From: Oreohelix idahoensis
Lineage: Eukaryota; Mollusca; Gastropoda; Stylommatophora; Oreohelicidae
DNA length: 64,000 bases
NCBI GenBank assembly: GCA_024509875.1
Contig: JAMPIV010012447.1
Coordinates: 234,501-298,500 of the forward strand
Reading direction: 5' to 3'
The position numbers and the translations under genes are program-made. The notes below the pieces were generated by a model. That model had not been told where the DNA came from, did no database searches, and saw nothing but the letters and a program-made list of their open reading frames with translations. Shown here piece by piece: positions 44,475-54,918 of the stretch; positions within the stretch are counted from its first letter, which is position 1, and every line of letters begins with the position of its first letter.

Positions 44475-45312
44475 TGTCAAAGAACTGGATGCTTCTAAGA
44501 CTAGAGAATAGTAAGATGGAACAAGAAGGGGAAAAACTCAAAGCCGCTACGAGAAAAACAAAAGTAAAAAAAAAAAAATTTACTAGAGTTACCTCCTACC
44601 TGTACTGTGCAAACTTATCGCTGCTATTATCTGGCAATTAAGGCTCTAAACGCAAGCGACTATGCCACTAAATGGTAAGTTACACTGGAAAAGAATCTAC
44701 TTTTACTAACAGTAGAGAAAAATTTAAATTAAAACAATTTAGGGAAAAAAAAAAAAAATTTTTTTTTTTTTTTTTTTTTTCCCCTAAATTTTAAATCTCT
44801 AACAACAAACTCCGTCCCTAAAGTCAATTATTGAGATGAGACGTTGTTAACTTAATTTTTAAAAATCAGAACAATCCGTCTTTAGCTAAGCTCAACTCTT
44901 TTTAACTTCAAAAAACCTTAGTGACTGTAAAACAATCACGCAATCCCAGCAACTCTTATAAAGAAAGAAATATAATTATCTCCGCCAGAGGATAATTAAA
45001 ATAGCAAATATTTTTGTTTATCTGTACTTTCTACTGCTGTGGAGAGAAAACAACCTGTAAATATGCTGTGTGGACAACCCAAATACTTAAAGAACGTTTG
45101 TCTAGGGGTGTAATTATTTATTTATTTCCCTAATTCACAAGACAAATCATTCACACTCTACCTAGTTAGACCCAGACTAAATCAGACTCAAAATATCTTT
45201 AACCCGGCTATACGATTGCCTCAAATGTAGCTCAAGATCCCAGAACCAGCCCACAAATATGTGTGCATCAAATGTATCTCAAAATCATCCCGGGACCGAG
45301 CCAGCCAAATAT
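44475..45312 (-). other. Element D leader with A/T palindrome and duplicated primer-site region
   Basis: This is 838 bp between the 5' LTR and gag. Near 44740-44795 lies a near-perfect palindrome: AATTTAGGG, about 14 A, about 24 T, CCCCTAAATTT. Next to the LTR the minus strand reads ATAT, TTGGCTGGCTCGGTCCCGGGA and then TTTTGAGATACATTTGATG. A diverged second copy (GGGCTGG..CTGGGATCTTGAGCTACATTTGAGG) follows within about 60 bp. The first copy starts with TGG at the expected primer-site position. Confidence 0.65.
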
Positions 45313-47718
45313 TGTCGTAAATTTATTTTGAGAGAAAAGAGTCTTAGAAATAGTGGTCCGGTTTAGAGTGGAAAATGATGATGGAAAGCTCAGTGATAGA
45401 AAATGTAGATATTAAATAGTTGCTTCACAGCGTGCTGGAGGAGAGTAAAGACAGACTTATTTACGACAAATCGCTTCTCTCAATCTTCTCTTCCGCTCTC
45501 CTGGTCAAACAATTAGTTGCCAGTTTTCCAGACACGCATCTGCGCGCACACCGATTTGGTGTTTTTCACACACACAGACGATGTAGATACAAACTATATT
45601 AAACGAATGGGGGAAATGTTGGGCTGTGGGTATATCCAACACACAGAACTAAATGAGTTTATGTGATTTTATTCACTTTAAAACATCAATCACTAACAAA
45701 TATCAGGTATTACATAAATTATCATAAGTACACAAATGCAAATAACAAGTTTGGGAGGGGTGAAGAAGATTGGTATCGACTAAGCCCTTCCCGCTTATTA
45801 GACAAAGATAAACCCAGTCCAGAGATAGATAATATCAGGAACATAGGTACGTTAACCTAACAGTGAAGTTAATTACTCTGAAAGAGGGGTTACAACGTTA
45901 GGTATAGGTGATAGAAAAAAAACCTGTTCTTCCCAGCTGTTCTTCCCTTTACTAAGCAAATGGAAAGGAGGGGGTTTTTAAACAGAGTTAACCAATTAGC
46001 AACTCCCCCTTAAAGGAACAATGCAGGGAATACAGAAAAATTATATTACTAGGCAAGAAAGTTAACAACAGGTTTACAAAAGAAAACGATTAAATTTCCT
46101 GTCATTCATACACACGCGTGAGGATCCACACTCATATACTCACACACTTACCGAATGCAGCCTCAGACGATCCATAAAAAGTATATAAAACCAGCAAGTA
46201 CTCTTTCGACATATGAACTGTCTAGTCCTTCGATGTCCCGCCCCAGATGTTTGCGAGGGTTTGTTGGTAACAAATATTCTCACTTATCGCAAGACTTGAA
46301 GACTAAGAGTTCTCGTGTTTTTTTTTTTATATATATATAAGGAGTCTATGGGATGGCACTAACCCAGTTCGGCACAGGGGTGAAAATGAAGTGGTCTCTT
46401 TTAATCCTCCTCTATGGTAAAATTCCTTCAATGTGTGATGATAGTTTTATTAAATCCAATTGAGGAAAAAAAAACTAGGCTCGGTCACAGTCAGGAGAAT
46501 ATGTACTCTCTCACAGTAAACAGTAAATATGATATCGCTACTGGCGATGAGTACCTTCCAGTTTATCTTACAGGTTTGCAAGGGTAATTTGATGATTATT
46601 CTTTAGAAGGTTCTTGGGTGGACTTTATTTCATTTAATTCTGACAGCTAGGTCGCAAGGACCGCCACAAGATTATATTTTAAAAGAAATGTTTCTTCAAT
46701 ATGACTGGAAGTTTATAGGATGATTTCTTTATTTCTTTCTTTATTTAGCTGGGACCGCAGGTACGATCACTCTGTATAAAAGAAAAAAAAGACATGTTAC
46801 ATACCGAAAAATCAAGCGCGATAAATTTCCCGTTAAGCCTACAATACACTCGAGTATTTAATTATGTATTTAATAAACACTGCGCGAATTCTAGTGGTTA
46901 AAACACATCTATAAAACTAGGACTTAACTGAATTTATTAATTATAAATTCCTTCGCGACTTTAAAAGTTAATTTAAGCATCTATTATCTTTTGAAATAAT
47001 ATAATAGATAGATCATTATATTTACAACTGGAACTATTGAGACGGTTTAATTTAATAGATTTAAATTAACACAAAATCCGTTGAAATAGAATGACTGAAC
47101 TAGACCACTGATCACTTTACGCAATATATATTACCGCTTTGCACAGAATAGAAAACACTGCAAATTTATATATAAATTCCAGGGGAAAATCTATAACAAG
47201 ATTTCAATAAAGCTAGTGCTTCTGTAAAGGTCTGGCCAGCGAGTGATAACGTGTCTAGTCTTCATGGTCTATTTAGCTAAAATGGAATGTAAGTTGAGTG
47301 GGACATGATAAACTTGACAGCTTATTTAATCTCACGAACTTTTGGGGATCTGACCGCCAAATCAAGAGAAGAAACCACACCCTGGTCTTCGTATCTCCGT
47401 TCGCTGCTGCCCGTTTCGGTTTCCCCGTTCGCTCGGTTGCGATTGACACCGAGACGCGAAATTAGCGGCAAGCAACTGCGTCTCGTATCAGGGACCACTA
47501 CTGTCTCTTTGATAACGCCGATAGTCTCCCCTGAAATCCCTCAGTCTGTCTCTTTGATCTCGTGCCGCCTACTAAATGAGTCCCGGTGGAATGAGTTCTG
47601 GCAAACGAAAAGTTACAACAAATGTTCAGGGGTTCTAATGTTATGAAAAGCTAAAGGTCCCTTTAAATCATCCATCATATCAGGGAAAATTCACTTGTCA
47701 AACTAGACGTACGTCACA
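45313..47718 (-). repeat. Element D 5' LTR (2406 bp)
   Basis: This is the direct repeat of 37627-40027 with a handful of substitutions and homopolymer length differences (for example near 46320). It is followed by GGGCC at 47719-47723. Confidence 0.95.
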
Positions 47719-47795
47719 GGGCCTAACACCATATTCCCAATATTCCGCAATGGGCATGTAACGGTATCCTTTAGCTTTACCATTGTAATAAGCCT
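47719..47795 (+). mobile_element. SINE family 2, right part with TSD copy
   Basis: The GGGCC duplicate is followed by TAACACCATATTCCCAATAT and GGGCATGTAACGGTATCC. This matches the tail of the uninterrupted SINE at 20869-21140. Confidence 0.85.
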
Positions 47796-47994
47796 CATGC
47801 TTAAGAAATTATCAGAAAATAAGGACTGCTGTAAGTGGGTTAAAAAATAGTAATGTCTTCCTACGCACCAATTGTATTTCTTTATTTATTTTTTTTATTT
47901 ATCACTTACCTCTCGCTTTTTTGTAGTTTGTCCCTGACGAAGGCCTTGTGGTCGTAAGGTATGAAGTTCTCTTCGTCTTTAGTCCTAGTAAGAT

Positions 47995-48235
47995 GTACTG
48001 ACTGTCTGATTGGCAAATTGGTTATAGCGTTTGCCTCTCGCGGCAAAAGTGCCGGGTTCGAAACATGGTGGCGTCACGATCACGTTTACCCTGCTGTAAA
48101 TGGGTACCTGACTCTGCTCGCAAGTTAGGGAAGGAAAAAGCAGGAAGGAAGGGAACTGGTCACCTTGCCTCTAGATTTTAGACTAAGTATAGTAAAATCT
48201 CTAACATTTAATTACCCTTTTAAGGGATTAACTTT
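47995..48235 (+). mobile_element. SINE family 1 copy
   Basis: The plus-strand head has GGCAAATTGGTTATAGCGTTTGCC as A box and GCCGGGTTCGAAAC as B box. The body with AAATGGGTACCTGACTCTG and AGGGAAGG and an end with AAATCTCTAACA follow. It is the best-preserved plus-strand member of family 1. Confidence 0.78.
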
Positions 48236-48804
48236 ACCTTTTAAGACGTAGTTCCATCTCCTTTAGCTTTAACCCAGCGTTATCACGTGTAAATAATTAA
48301 CAAGAGCTTATATTCCGTGTAAAGTACAAAATATGTAAAGCATCCTCGCAGAGTCAAAAAGAACATTCAGTGGACTTTAGTTACAGGCAGACATCAGCGA
48401 CACCAATCAACTCTGCATTGACTAGAAACGTTCATTAAGAGCGTTCTTCACTGCCATTAGTGTTTATTTATTCGTGCATTAACTTTCTATTCTCTGTGGA
48501 CCACCGACTTCCAGCAGACTCACTTCTAGCCTTCCTGTCCTGGTTCAACTTGTTCCATATCTTTCCAAATTCTCGATCCTTTTCATCATCACTTTCCTCT
48601 GCGCTCCTTACCACTACTGCAGCTAGGTTCCCCCCTCCCCAACCCCCTTTTTTAAGCAGGAAGCCTGCACCAAGAAGTCACATGATCTTGTAATGGGGGT
48701 TTCTGTGGTTATTTGTTTTACATGATCAGGTTGCCAGCTGCCTGCACAACCTCATATTAGTCCGCCAAGAAGGTCATGCATGAGGTTGTAGTTTTAAAAA
48801 AGAG
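48236..48804. other. Stretch without recognised features
   Basis: Non-coding. A pyrimidine-rich ORF at 48460-48693 has no domain. Confidence 0.4.
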
Positions 48805-49052
48805 GTAATCCCATAGCAGATACTACCGTAGGGGATTGAAGTGTTAGAGACTTCACAATACTATGTCCAGCATCGAGAGGTGGGGGGTGACAAGTTCTCT
48901 TTCTCGCTGCATTTTCCTTCCATAATTCAAAGAGCAGAGTCAGGTACCCATTTACAGATGGGTTGACTGAAGCGTGTCGGTTCCGTGATTCGAACCTGGC
49001 ACCTATGCCGGAGAGACCAATGCTCTAACCACTCTGTAAGTCGGACGCTGAG
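48805..49052 (-). mobile_element. SINE family 1 copy
   Basis: The minus-strand head at the right has CAGAGTGGTTAGAGCATTGG as A box and CCAGGTTCGAATCAC as B box. The body contains AGAGCAGAGTCAGGTACCCATT (read on plus) and GTGTTAGAGACTTCAC near the left end. Confidence 0.78.
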
Positions 49053-51148
49053 AGGTTGCAGTAGTTCTGTTATTTATTTTCTTTTTCTGAGATTCCCCCG
49101 GGAACTACACAGGGCTGTGCCTTTCATATGTGTCTCCATTTTCTTTCTCCTTGCGATATTTAGTCAATTTCGATTAAACAGTATTCCATTAATGTTGGTC
49201 GTGTTAAACAAAATTGTTCGCAGATTTACTGTGCAAAGACACCTTATCAAATTATTAAGGTGGTTCCACAGTTCTGTGTTTCGTACATTACGTTTATTGA
49301 GATTAGTTATTGAGAAGGATGACCTTCGCACAAGATTATGATGCTTTTACCTTGAGGGATATTCAGATGTCAAGAACAATACTGAATGTGTCTTAGCACA
49401 GTTAACGTATTATCTGCCCGATAACTTTTGTGAAGAGATATATTGTATGATTAAGCTCGTTCAAGCCCCCAACTGATTTAATTCAGTGAAATCTTTATTT
49501 AGTAGCTCTGTTTTAAGTGTATTTAAGGTGACCGAGACATACGGGTGCAGTAAACTCAAAAGGATTAAATCAACTATAAATTTGTACATATGCAAATAAC
49601 AAATTTCTTAATCAATTATACTTAACAGTGTAAAATGAATAATTCTTAAAAAAAAAAAGGTAATGATCTGAGGTTGATGTTATGGATATTGAGTGAATTG
49701 TCTTAAAGTTCACTTCGCAGCTTTTACCTTTGTACTTAGCTGCCAGTACGTTTGTTGGTTTCTGCTCCAGCAGATGTTTGGTTCTTTGCAGGTAACGGTC
49801 TGATTCACTCTTGTCACTGGTCAAGCCTGTAGGTTGTGACACGTTCCAAGAAATATCATGGAGTAATCACGAAGCTGGTCCAGCGTCTTCAAGACCAGTC
49901 TGATGATGATGGTGTCTAGCGTTGACAGCAGGCCACTTATACTACACACTTTGTTCCAGAGATAGGACCGTCAATTGGTACCACCGACTAGTATCATGAA
50001 AGAAGAGAAACAAATACCCTACTGAGTATTGGGTTTCTTGACACACAGTCATGTGCACCTCCCCCCCCCCCACCCCTTTTCAGTCCACCATCCAATCTAC
50101 CTCAGAACTTAACCCTCTCTGAGCAATAATATTAATCCCAGTGAGCGGAAAACATTCATTACATTTATATTGAATCTTTTTACATTTGCACTGGTTGAAA
50201 AAGGTGAATAATATAATGCGTATATGCATTAGTTCTATCATCATCCACTCCCTGCTCTATATGCATAAAGCAGTCACCAGCTCTTGCAGTGGTGGTTCAT
50301 GAAACCATCATTCTATATGTTGAAGTTGCCAGCCTGATATGACTTAGATATCCACTACCAATTTTTACATGTTAATAACTGCAAAATATAGAATTTAACA
50401 ATTTACAACTCATCCCACAATTTCTTTGGGAATACTGACTCCTGGCTCAGAGAAATGGTTGAGGCAACTTGTTTAAGATGCCACTTACACGCGGTCTGGG
50501 GTATTACTTTACACTAGGCCCCCACTCTGACTTTGTGTTCAGATTCCAAGGATTCCGGCTTTCGTTTTTAATGTAGGTAGAGTTTTCCTGGGATATAAGT
50601 CCACAAGATGCTCAAACAAGGTCTGGTCCGATAAATAAAATTCTGATCCTATTCCTTAATCTGGCTAGCTGGCTGTCTTCTTGACAAGGTGAATTTCACA
50701 GTGCTCTAAAGCGGCGAAAGTGTCAGATTATTTTGCAACTTTCGTCCCACGCACGTGGTTGTTACTATCTGACCAGGCTCCAATCATAATTGTTGTTTAT
50801 AACATCTAGAATTGCTTAGCCAATTGTATTTAATCATGCGTGTTATGATGGAGTTTGTTCCAACAATTTCCTCATAGAAAAATTCTGCATTATTTTTTAA
50901 GTCACTTCCCATATAAGGAATTGTTATTTCTGTCGATTATCGGTCCTGTTTACACTCACGACTTCCTACATTATCACAAATAATGTTTTCCCGGAAACTT
51001 ATTACAACATTCCGTCTTTCCGGTGCGTGTCCGAAGTAGGTCACCACCTGGATAATTTACTGCCCTGTACCTGTGCAAACAAACATTCATCGTGTGACCA
51101 TCTGGGTAGTGTTCTCTCCACGAGAGAAATTAGAAAGTTACAATACTT
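49053..51148. other. Two kilobases without recognised features
   Basis: Small ORFs (48985-49341, 49612-49842) lack domains, and the first begins inside a SINE. A C-tract lies near 50060. I found no terminal repeats, no LINE motifs and no tRNA-like boxes. Confidence 0.45.
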
Positions 51149-51539
51149 GACAAAGAGTTGTTGCATAAAATACTCTTAATTTTATAGAATCCTGCTTTTG
51201 CTTGAGCTATTCTGCACTTCACTTCTGAGATGCATCTTCGATCCGTTGTTATTAATGTGCCCAGGTATTTGAATTTATTTACTGGTTTTAAAACGGTTCC
51301 ATTTACTTTGATAGTGCCATTTACTATGTGTTAATATTACTTTCCTCAATAAATAGTACCAAATTGCTTTGCCCCAGACATCAACAAGGATGGTAGAAAT
51401 ATATTGTGAGCATTTTTTAAAAAAGTTTAAATGAACCTAGTAGTATAATAAACGTATTCCTTTTTGAAGTGTTATCGTGACTTAGTGAGCTCAGTGGTTA
51501 GAGCACTTGCCTCTCGAGGTTAAGTTATCGGGTTCCAGG
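51149..51539 (+). repeat. Inverted repeat, left arm
   Basis: It is the reverse complement of 51943-52327 over about 390 bp, with only scattered differences. The arm is composite: a minus-strand LINE piece (AGAATCCTGCTTTTGCTTGAGC...) followed by the plus-strand head of a family 1 SINE (GTGAGCTCAGTGGTTAGAGCACTTGCC). Both arms share the same LINE/SINE junction. Confidence 0.9.
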
Positions 51540-51600
51540 CTAACTAACCTCGCGGGGCGATCTTCGTGTTAATATAATAACACGCCAATGTCTGGTACAC
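51485..51600 (+). mobile_element. SINE family 1 head (in inverted repeat)
   Basis: The A box is GAGCTCAGTGGTTAGAGCACTTGCC and the B-box region is GGGTTCC. It is a partial copy with a diverging body. Its inverted twin is at about 51835-51990. Confidence 0.65.
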
Positions 51601-51834
51601 GAGAATTTTACCAACATGACTGTCGGTCAATATTACATAACCTGTCTATTCTCTCAGCAGGGATCATCAGGTAAACAGACATGACGAATTATTACAGGAA
51701 GAAGTGTAAACAAGTGACTGGGCACGTCTTTCTGTGCTCCGAAAATGAGAAATAAGTAGATCATGGGAGAGAGAGAGAAAATACGAAAGAGGAGCGACAA
51801 ATACGTCACACAGGTTCAGCTTTTTTGAGGTGAG

Positions 51835-51990
51835 GTGACAAGTTCGATTTATCAATGTCTATGCCTTCCCTAACTCAAAATCCGAGTCGGATACCCATTT
51901 ACATGTCGGATAAACTGAAGCGTGACGCTACCAGGTTTTGATCCTGGAACTCGATAACTTAACCTCGAGAGGCAAGTGCTTTAACCACTG
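51835..51990 (-). mobile_element. SINE family 1 copy (in inverted repeat)
   Basis: The minus-strand head GTGAGCTCAGTGGTTAAAGCACTTGCC has a B box GGATCAAAACC. The body has GGGTATCCGACT and AGGGAAGG, shared with the other family 1 copies. Confidence 0.7.
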
Positions 51991-52327
51991 AGCTCACGAA
52001 GTCACGATAACACTTCAAAAAAGAATACGATTATTATACTACTAGGTTCATTTAAACTTTAAAAAAAAATGCTCACAATATATTTCTACCATCCTTGTTG
52101 ATGATGTCTGGGGCAAAGCAATTTAGTACTATTTATTGAGGAAAGTAATATTAACACATAGTAAATGGCACTATCAAAGTAAATGGAACCGTTTTAAAAC
52201 AAAATAAATTCAAATACCTGGGCACATTAATAACAACGGATCGAAGATGCATCTCAGAAGTGAAGTGCAGAATAGCTCAAGCAAAAGCAGGATTCTACAA
52301 AAGTATTTTATGCAACAACTCTTTGTC
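51943..52327 (-). repeat. Inverted repeat, right arm
   Basis: This is the partner of 51149-51539, with a spacer of about 400 bp. An RNA through both arms could fold into a long hairpin. The right arm continues into a longer LINE remnant; the left arm stops at 51149. Confidence 0.9.
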
Positions 52328-52770
52328 ATTGGAAGTAAGAATGAGAGTTCTTCTGTGTTATATAGAACCAATCTTGATATATGGGAGTGAGTCATGGACA
52401 ATTAGCAAACAAATAGGGAAGGCACTAGAGGCAACAGAGATGTGGTTTTACAGACGAATGTTAAGAAATACCATGGACAGCCAAAAAGAGTAATGAGGAT
52501 GTCCTGAAAGAGGCCAATGCGCAAAGAAAACGTATTTCACAAGTTAGAAAGTAGTCCACTTTTTTGGGCATGATATGAGAAGAGGAAAGGTGGAATATAT
52601 CGTAACAACAGGTAAGAATGAAGGGAAAAGAGACAGGGGAAGATAAACAGGGCAAACACTGGACATGTTTGACATCGTGGCAAGGAAAAGTCAGCTGCAG
52701 AACTGATAAACTGTACTGGAGACAGGAAGTTGTGGAGTGACATGATGTGCTACGCCACTAGGCCCGGTAC
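52128..52770 (+). mobile_element. LINE remnant (post-RT domain and 3' end)
   Basis: The plus strand reads FKYLGTLITTD, CRIAQAKAGFYK, YIEPILIYGSESWTISKQ, MWFYRRMLR and further on GHDMRRGKVEYIV, with frame breaks after about 52493. These are post-RT motifs of APE-type LINEs. It belongs to the same family as 16286-16490 and partly forms the right arm of the inverted repeat. It is 5' truncated. Confidence 0.75.
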
Positions 52771-53020
52771 TTGAAGAAGAATATTAACATTACAACTTTA
52801 TCCCAGCTGAAATTATGTATCAGAAGTAGGAAATTAATTATTAACCCAACACTGTCAGATTTAATCCTTCCTTCCTATTTTAATTTTTTATTATTTTGTA
52901 AAATTAATAGTAAGCAACATTAAAAATATGAAGAGTTTACCATCGTATAAACAATATTAGACATTTTAACATGCCTGTGAAACAGTAAATGGCGAAATGG
53001 GTTTATTCTATAAGCAGATA
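52771..53020. other. Spacer before MITE
   Basis: AT-rich with no features recognised. It ends with the TA at 53019-53020 that flanks the MITE. Confidence 0.4.
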
Positions 53021-53119
53021 CACATTGTTCTCGACTTACGACTAACGCAAATTACGACACTCGTACTTACAACGGACATTACATTATTCCTATTATATAA
53101 TTTTTTTTGTCATGAATTT

Positions 53120-53177
<58 letters not shown>

Positions 53178-53800
53178 GTACGCCCGCTAATACTCGAGGC
53201 GAAATCTCAGGTTATTATTTTATGTCTAACCTGACATTGATTTTACGTGAGTATCCCTTTATTTCTTGTACAGAGACAGGTGTCCCTCGCCATTCAGGCA
53301 AATACTCGCCGATTTCGGAGGTACCCATTGCAGCTGGGTCGGCTCAGGAGCCGCCAGTCCCTGTTCGACGACACTCCTTCAAATGTCTTCGCCAGGTCTC
53401 GAGTTAATCCAGTCCAAATCCCGGTCGACGAAAAATCCTCAAATGCCGTCGCCCGGGTTTGATCCTGTATCACCCGGTCGCCAGAGCGGTGTGGTAACCA
53501 CTACGCTAGCGCGGCTCCCATTTATTTATTTTAATATTTATTATTTATTACAGTACCGTACTGTACGATACATTAATGTTATGTTATAATGTGGGCTTTG
53601 TATTATTTCATTGTATAAAAAAGAGTAAGATTCGTTATTAAAATACAACAAAACAGACTTACGTATTCTATCATTCAGGTATGTTAAATGCTAACATATT
53701 AAGGTTAATATACAAGGTATATAGGGATTTTCGACTTACGACCGTATCGACTTACAACAGGGTCATAAGAACGGAACTCTGTCGTAAGTCGACGACAGCC
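53021..53800. mobile_element. TA-flanked MITE (Tc1/mariner-like) interrupted by a SINE
   Basis: The left end is CACATTGTTCTCGACTTACGAC and the right end is GTCGTAAGTCGACGACAGCC. Their outer parts are imperfect and their inner parts (TCGACTTACGAC) are perfect inverted repeats. TA flanks both sides (53019-53020 and 53801-53802). More copies of CGACTTACGAC or CGACTTACAAC lie inside. Without the SINE it would be about 380 bp. Non-coding. Confidence 0.6.
53122..53520 (-). mobile_element. SINE family 3 with very long poly(A)
   Basis: This minus-strand SINE has a head at the right: GGGAGCCGCGCTAGCGTAGTGG as A box and CAGGATCAAACCCGG as B box. A GC-rich body follows (CGGCATTTGAGG, GGGTACCTCCGAAATCGGCG). 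The tail is an uninterrupted run of about 54 T on the plus strand (53122-53175), that is poly(A). Such a long pure tail points to a recent insertion. It lies inside the MITE. Confidence 0.8.
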
Positions 53801-54613
53801 TATCTTCTTCTTTGGTCCTTGGCCGCTGACTTGTGGAAAGAGGACAGTTTCAACATTTCCTTCTCTGTTACTCTCCAGCATTCCGTGCCATAGAGAAGCA
53901 CAGAAAGTGCACAGCTCTCATATAATCTTAATTTGGTGTTTGTGCTGTACAGGGCAGACTTCCAGATGTTGTTGAGACTAGCAAAGGCTGTTTTCGCTTT
54001 ATTCATTCTGTTGTTGATGTCTTTGCTTGTCCCACCGTCTAATGTTGCTATGCATCCTAGATATGTCAATGTGTCTCTGTTTAGCTTCTGGCTCCTTATT
54101 GTTATGGGCTCAGGATTGCCCACATTGAGTGCCATGACCTATGTCTTCTTTAAATTGATGTTAAGACCCATTTGCCGCCTATACTTATTCAGTCTATCAG
54201 TTTTTTTCTTGGATGTGTTGATGTGAATGTGCGAGTAGTGAAATGCCATCTGCATATTCCAGATCTTCCAGTGTAGAAAACATTGTCCATCTTATTTTTC
54301 TTCGATTGCCCTCTGTTGTCTGGCGCATCACCCAGTCTATGACTGTCAAAAATAAAGAGGTTGATAAGGGATATCCCTGTCGTACTCCTGTCTTTACCTC
54401 AAAAGTTAGATTGCTCTGCCCAACACTACATGTAAAGTGAGAATAGTGGCTTTTTGTGATGGAAACAATGCAGTTGGGAATTCCAGTATTTTCCCTCAGT
54501 ATTTTATATAAGCTGTACCTGTGTATGCTGTCAAAAGCCTTTTTAAAATCAACAAAGTTAATGTATAGCTGTCTCTGCCATTCTGAGTACTGCTCTGTAA
54601 TGTTCCTGTGACA
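53801..54613 (-). mobile_element. LINE (split copy), 3' half: RT palm/thumb to ORF end
   Basis: Minus-strand reading in broken frames gives SEWQRQLYINFVDF, the SVGQSNLTFEVKTGVRQG block, LEDLEYAD, LTYLGCIATLDGG and LLYGTECWRVTEKEM. It ends at CAAAGAAGAAGATA, the same short 3' end as the plus-strand copy at 56313. The catalytic position reads YADG rather than YADD. The homologous 5' half on the same strand is at 60686-61945. Confidence 0.8.
54608..54613. repeat. Direct repeat GTGACA, left border of the 6.1-kb insert
   Basis: GTGACA also occurs at 60686-60691. The LINE halves meet at these two positions, so this may be a target duplication. Confidence 0.5.
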
Positions 54614-54909
54614 GATGAAAATAGAAGCTACCCTTGAATCTCATTGGGGGCCCTCAAATTTTGTTGAAATCAAATCGCCAACTTGGGTCCCACGTGGAAT
54701 TTCCACGCGTACTAATTAGTATGCAATAAGTTATCATGCTATCAGCCACGACATTCGCCCTTTGTCTTACTTTAGTTTAGCCACGCCTACTGTCTTCTCT
54801 CTCGAGCTATTAAAATAAAGCTTTCTTTGGATCTCTTACTGTTATCCCTTCAAGGAGGCGTGCCAGAGGTGGCAGGCGGTCAATTATCAACGTCTTTTGT
54901 AGTCACTAA

Positions 54910-54918
54910 GAGTGAACA
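54910..54918. repeat. LINE target-site duplication, left copy (GAGTGAACA)
   Basis: The nine bases recur at 56314-56322 right after the 3' end of the LINE. This is typical of target-primed reverse transcription. Confidence 0.8.

Larger units (their letters stand above)
37627..47718 (-). mobile_element. LTR retrotransposon D (Gmr1-like), complete insertion
   Basis: This 10092-bp element on the minus strand has two LTRs of 2401 and 2406 bp that are nearly identical. Genes in order are Gag, protease, integrase with a full zinc finger and D,D,E core, then reverse transcriptase and RNase H. It is a relative of A and C that still has its integrase core, which makes it the natural reference for what those two lost. 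About seven single-base or dinucleotide indels break the frames, most in homopolymers. No envelope ORF is present. Confidence 0.95.

Noticed and set aside
51485..51540. tRNA-like A and B boxes here and at about ten other places
   Set aside because: Each is part of a dispersed repeat with a shared body, lacks a complete cloverleaf, and is explained as a tRNA-derived SINE head rather than a tRNA gene.
54614..54918. Left end of the unidentified insert read as an LTR (TG start, AATAAA-like signal)
   Set aside because: No matching direct repeat at the other end and no primer site or polypurine tract; kept only as a possibility.
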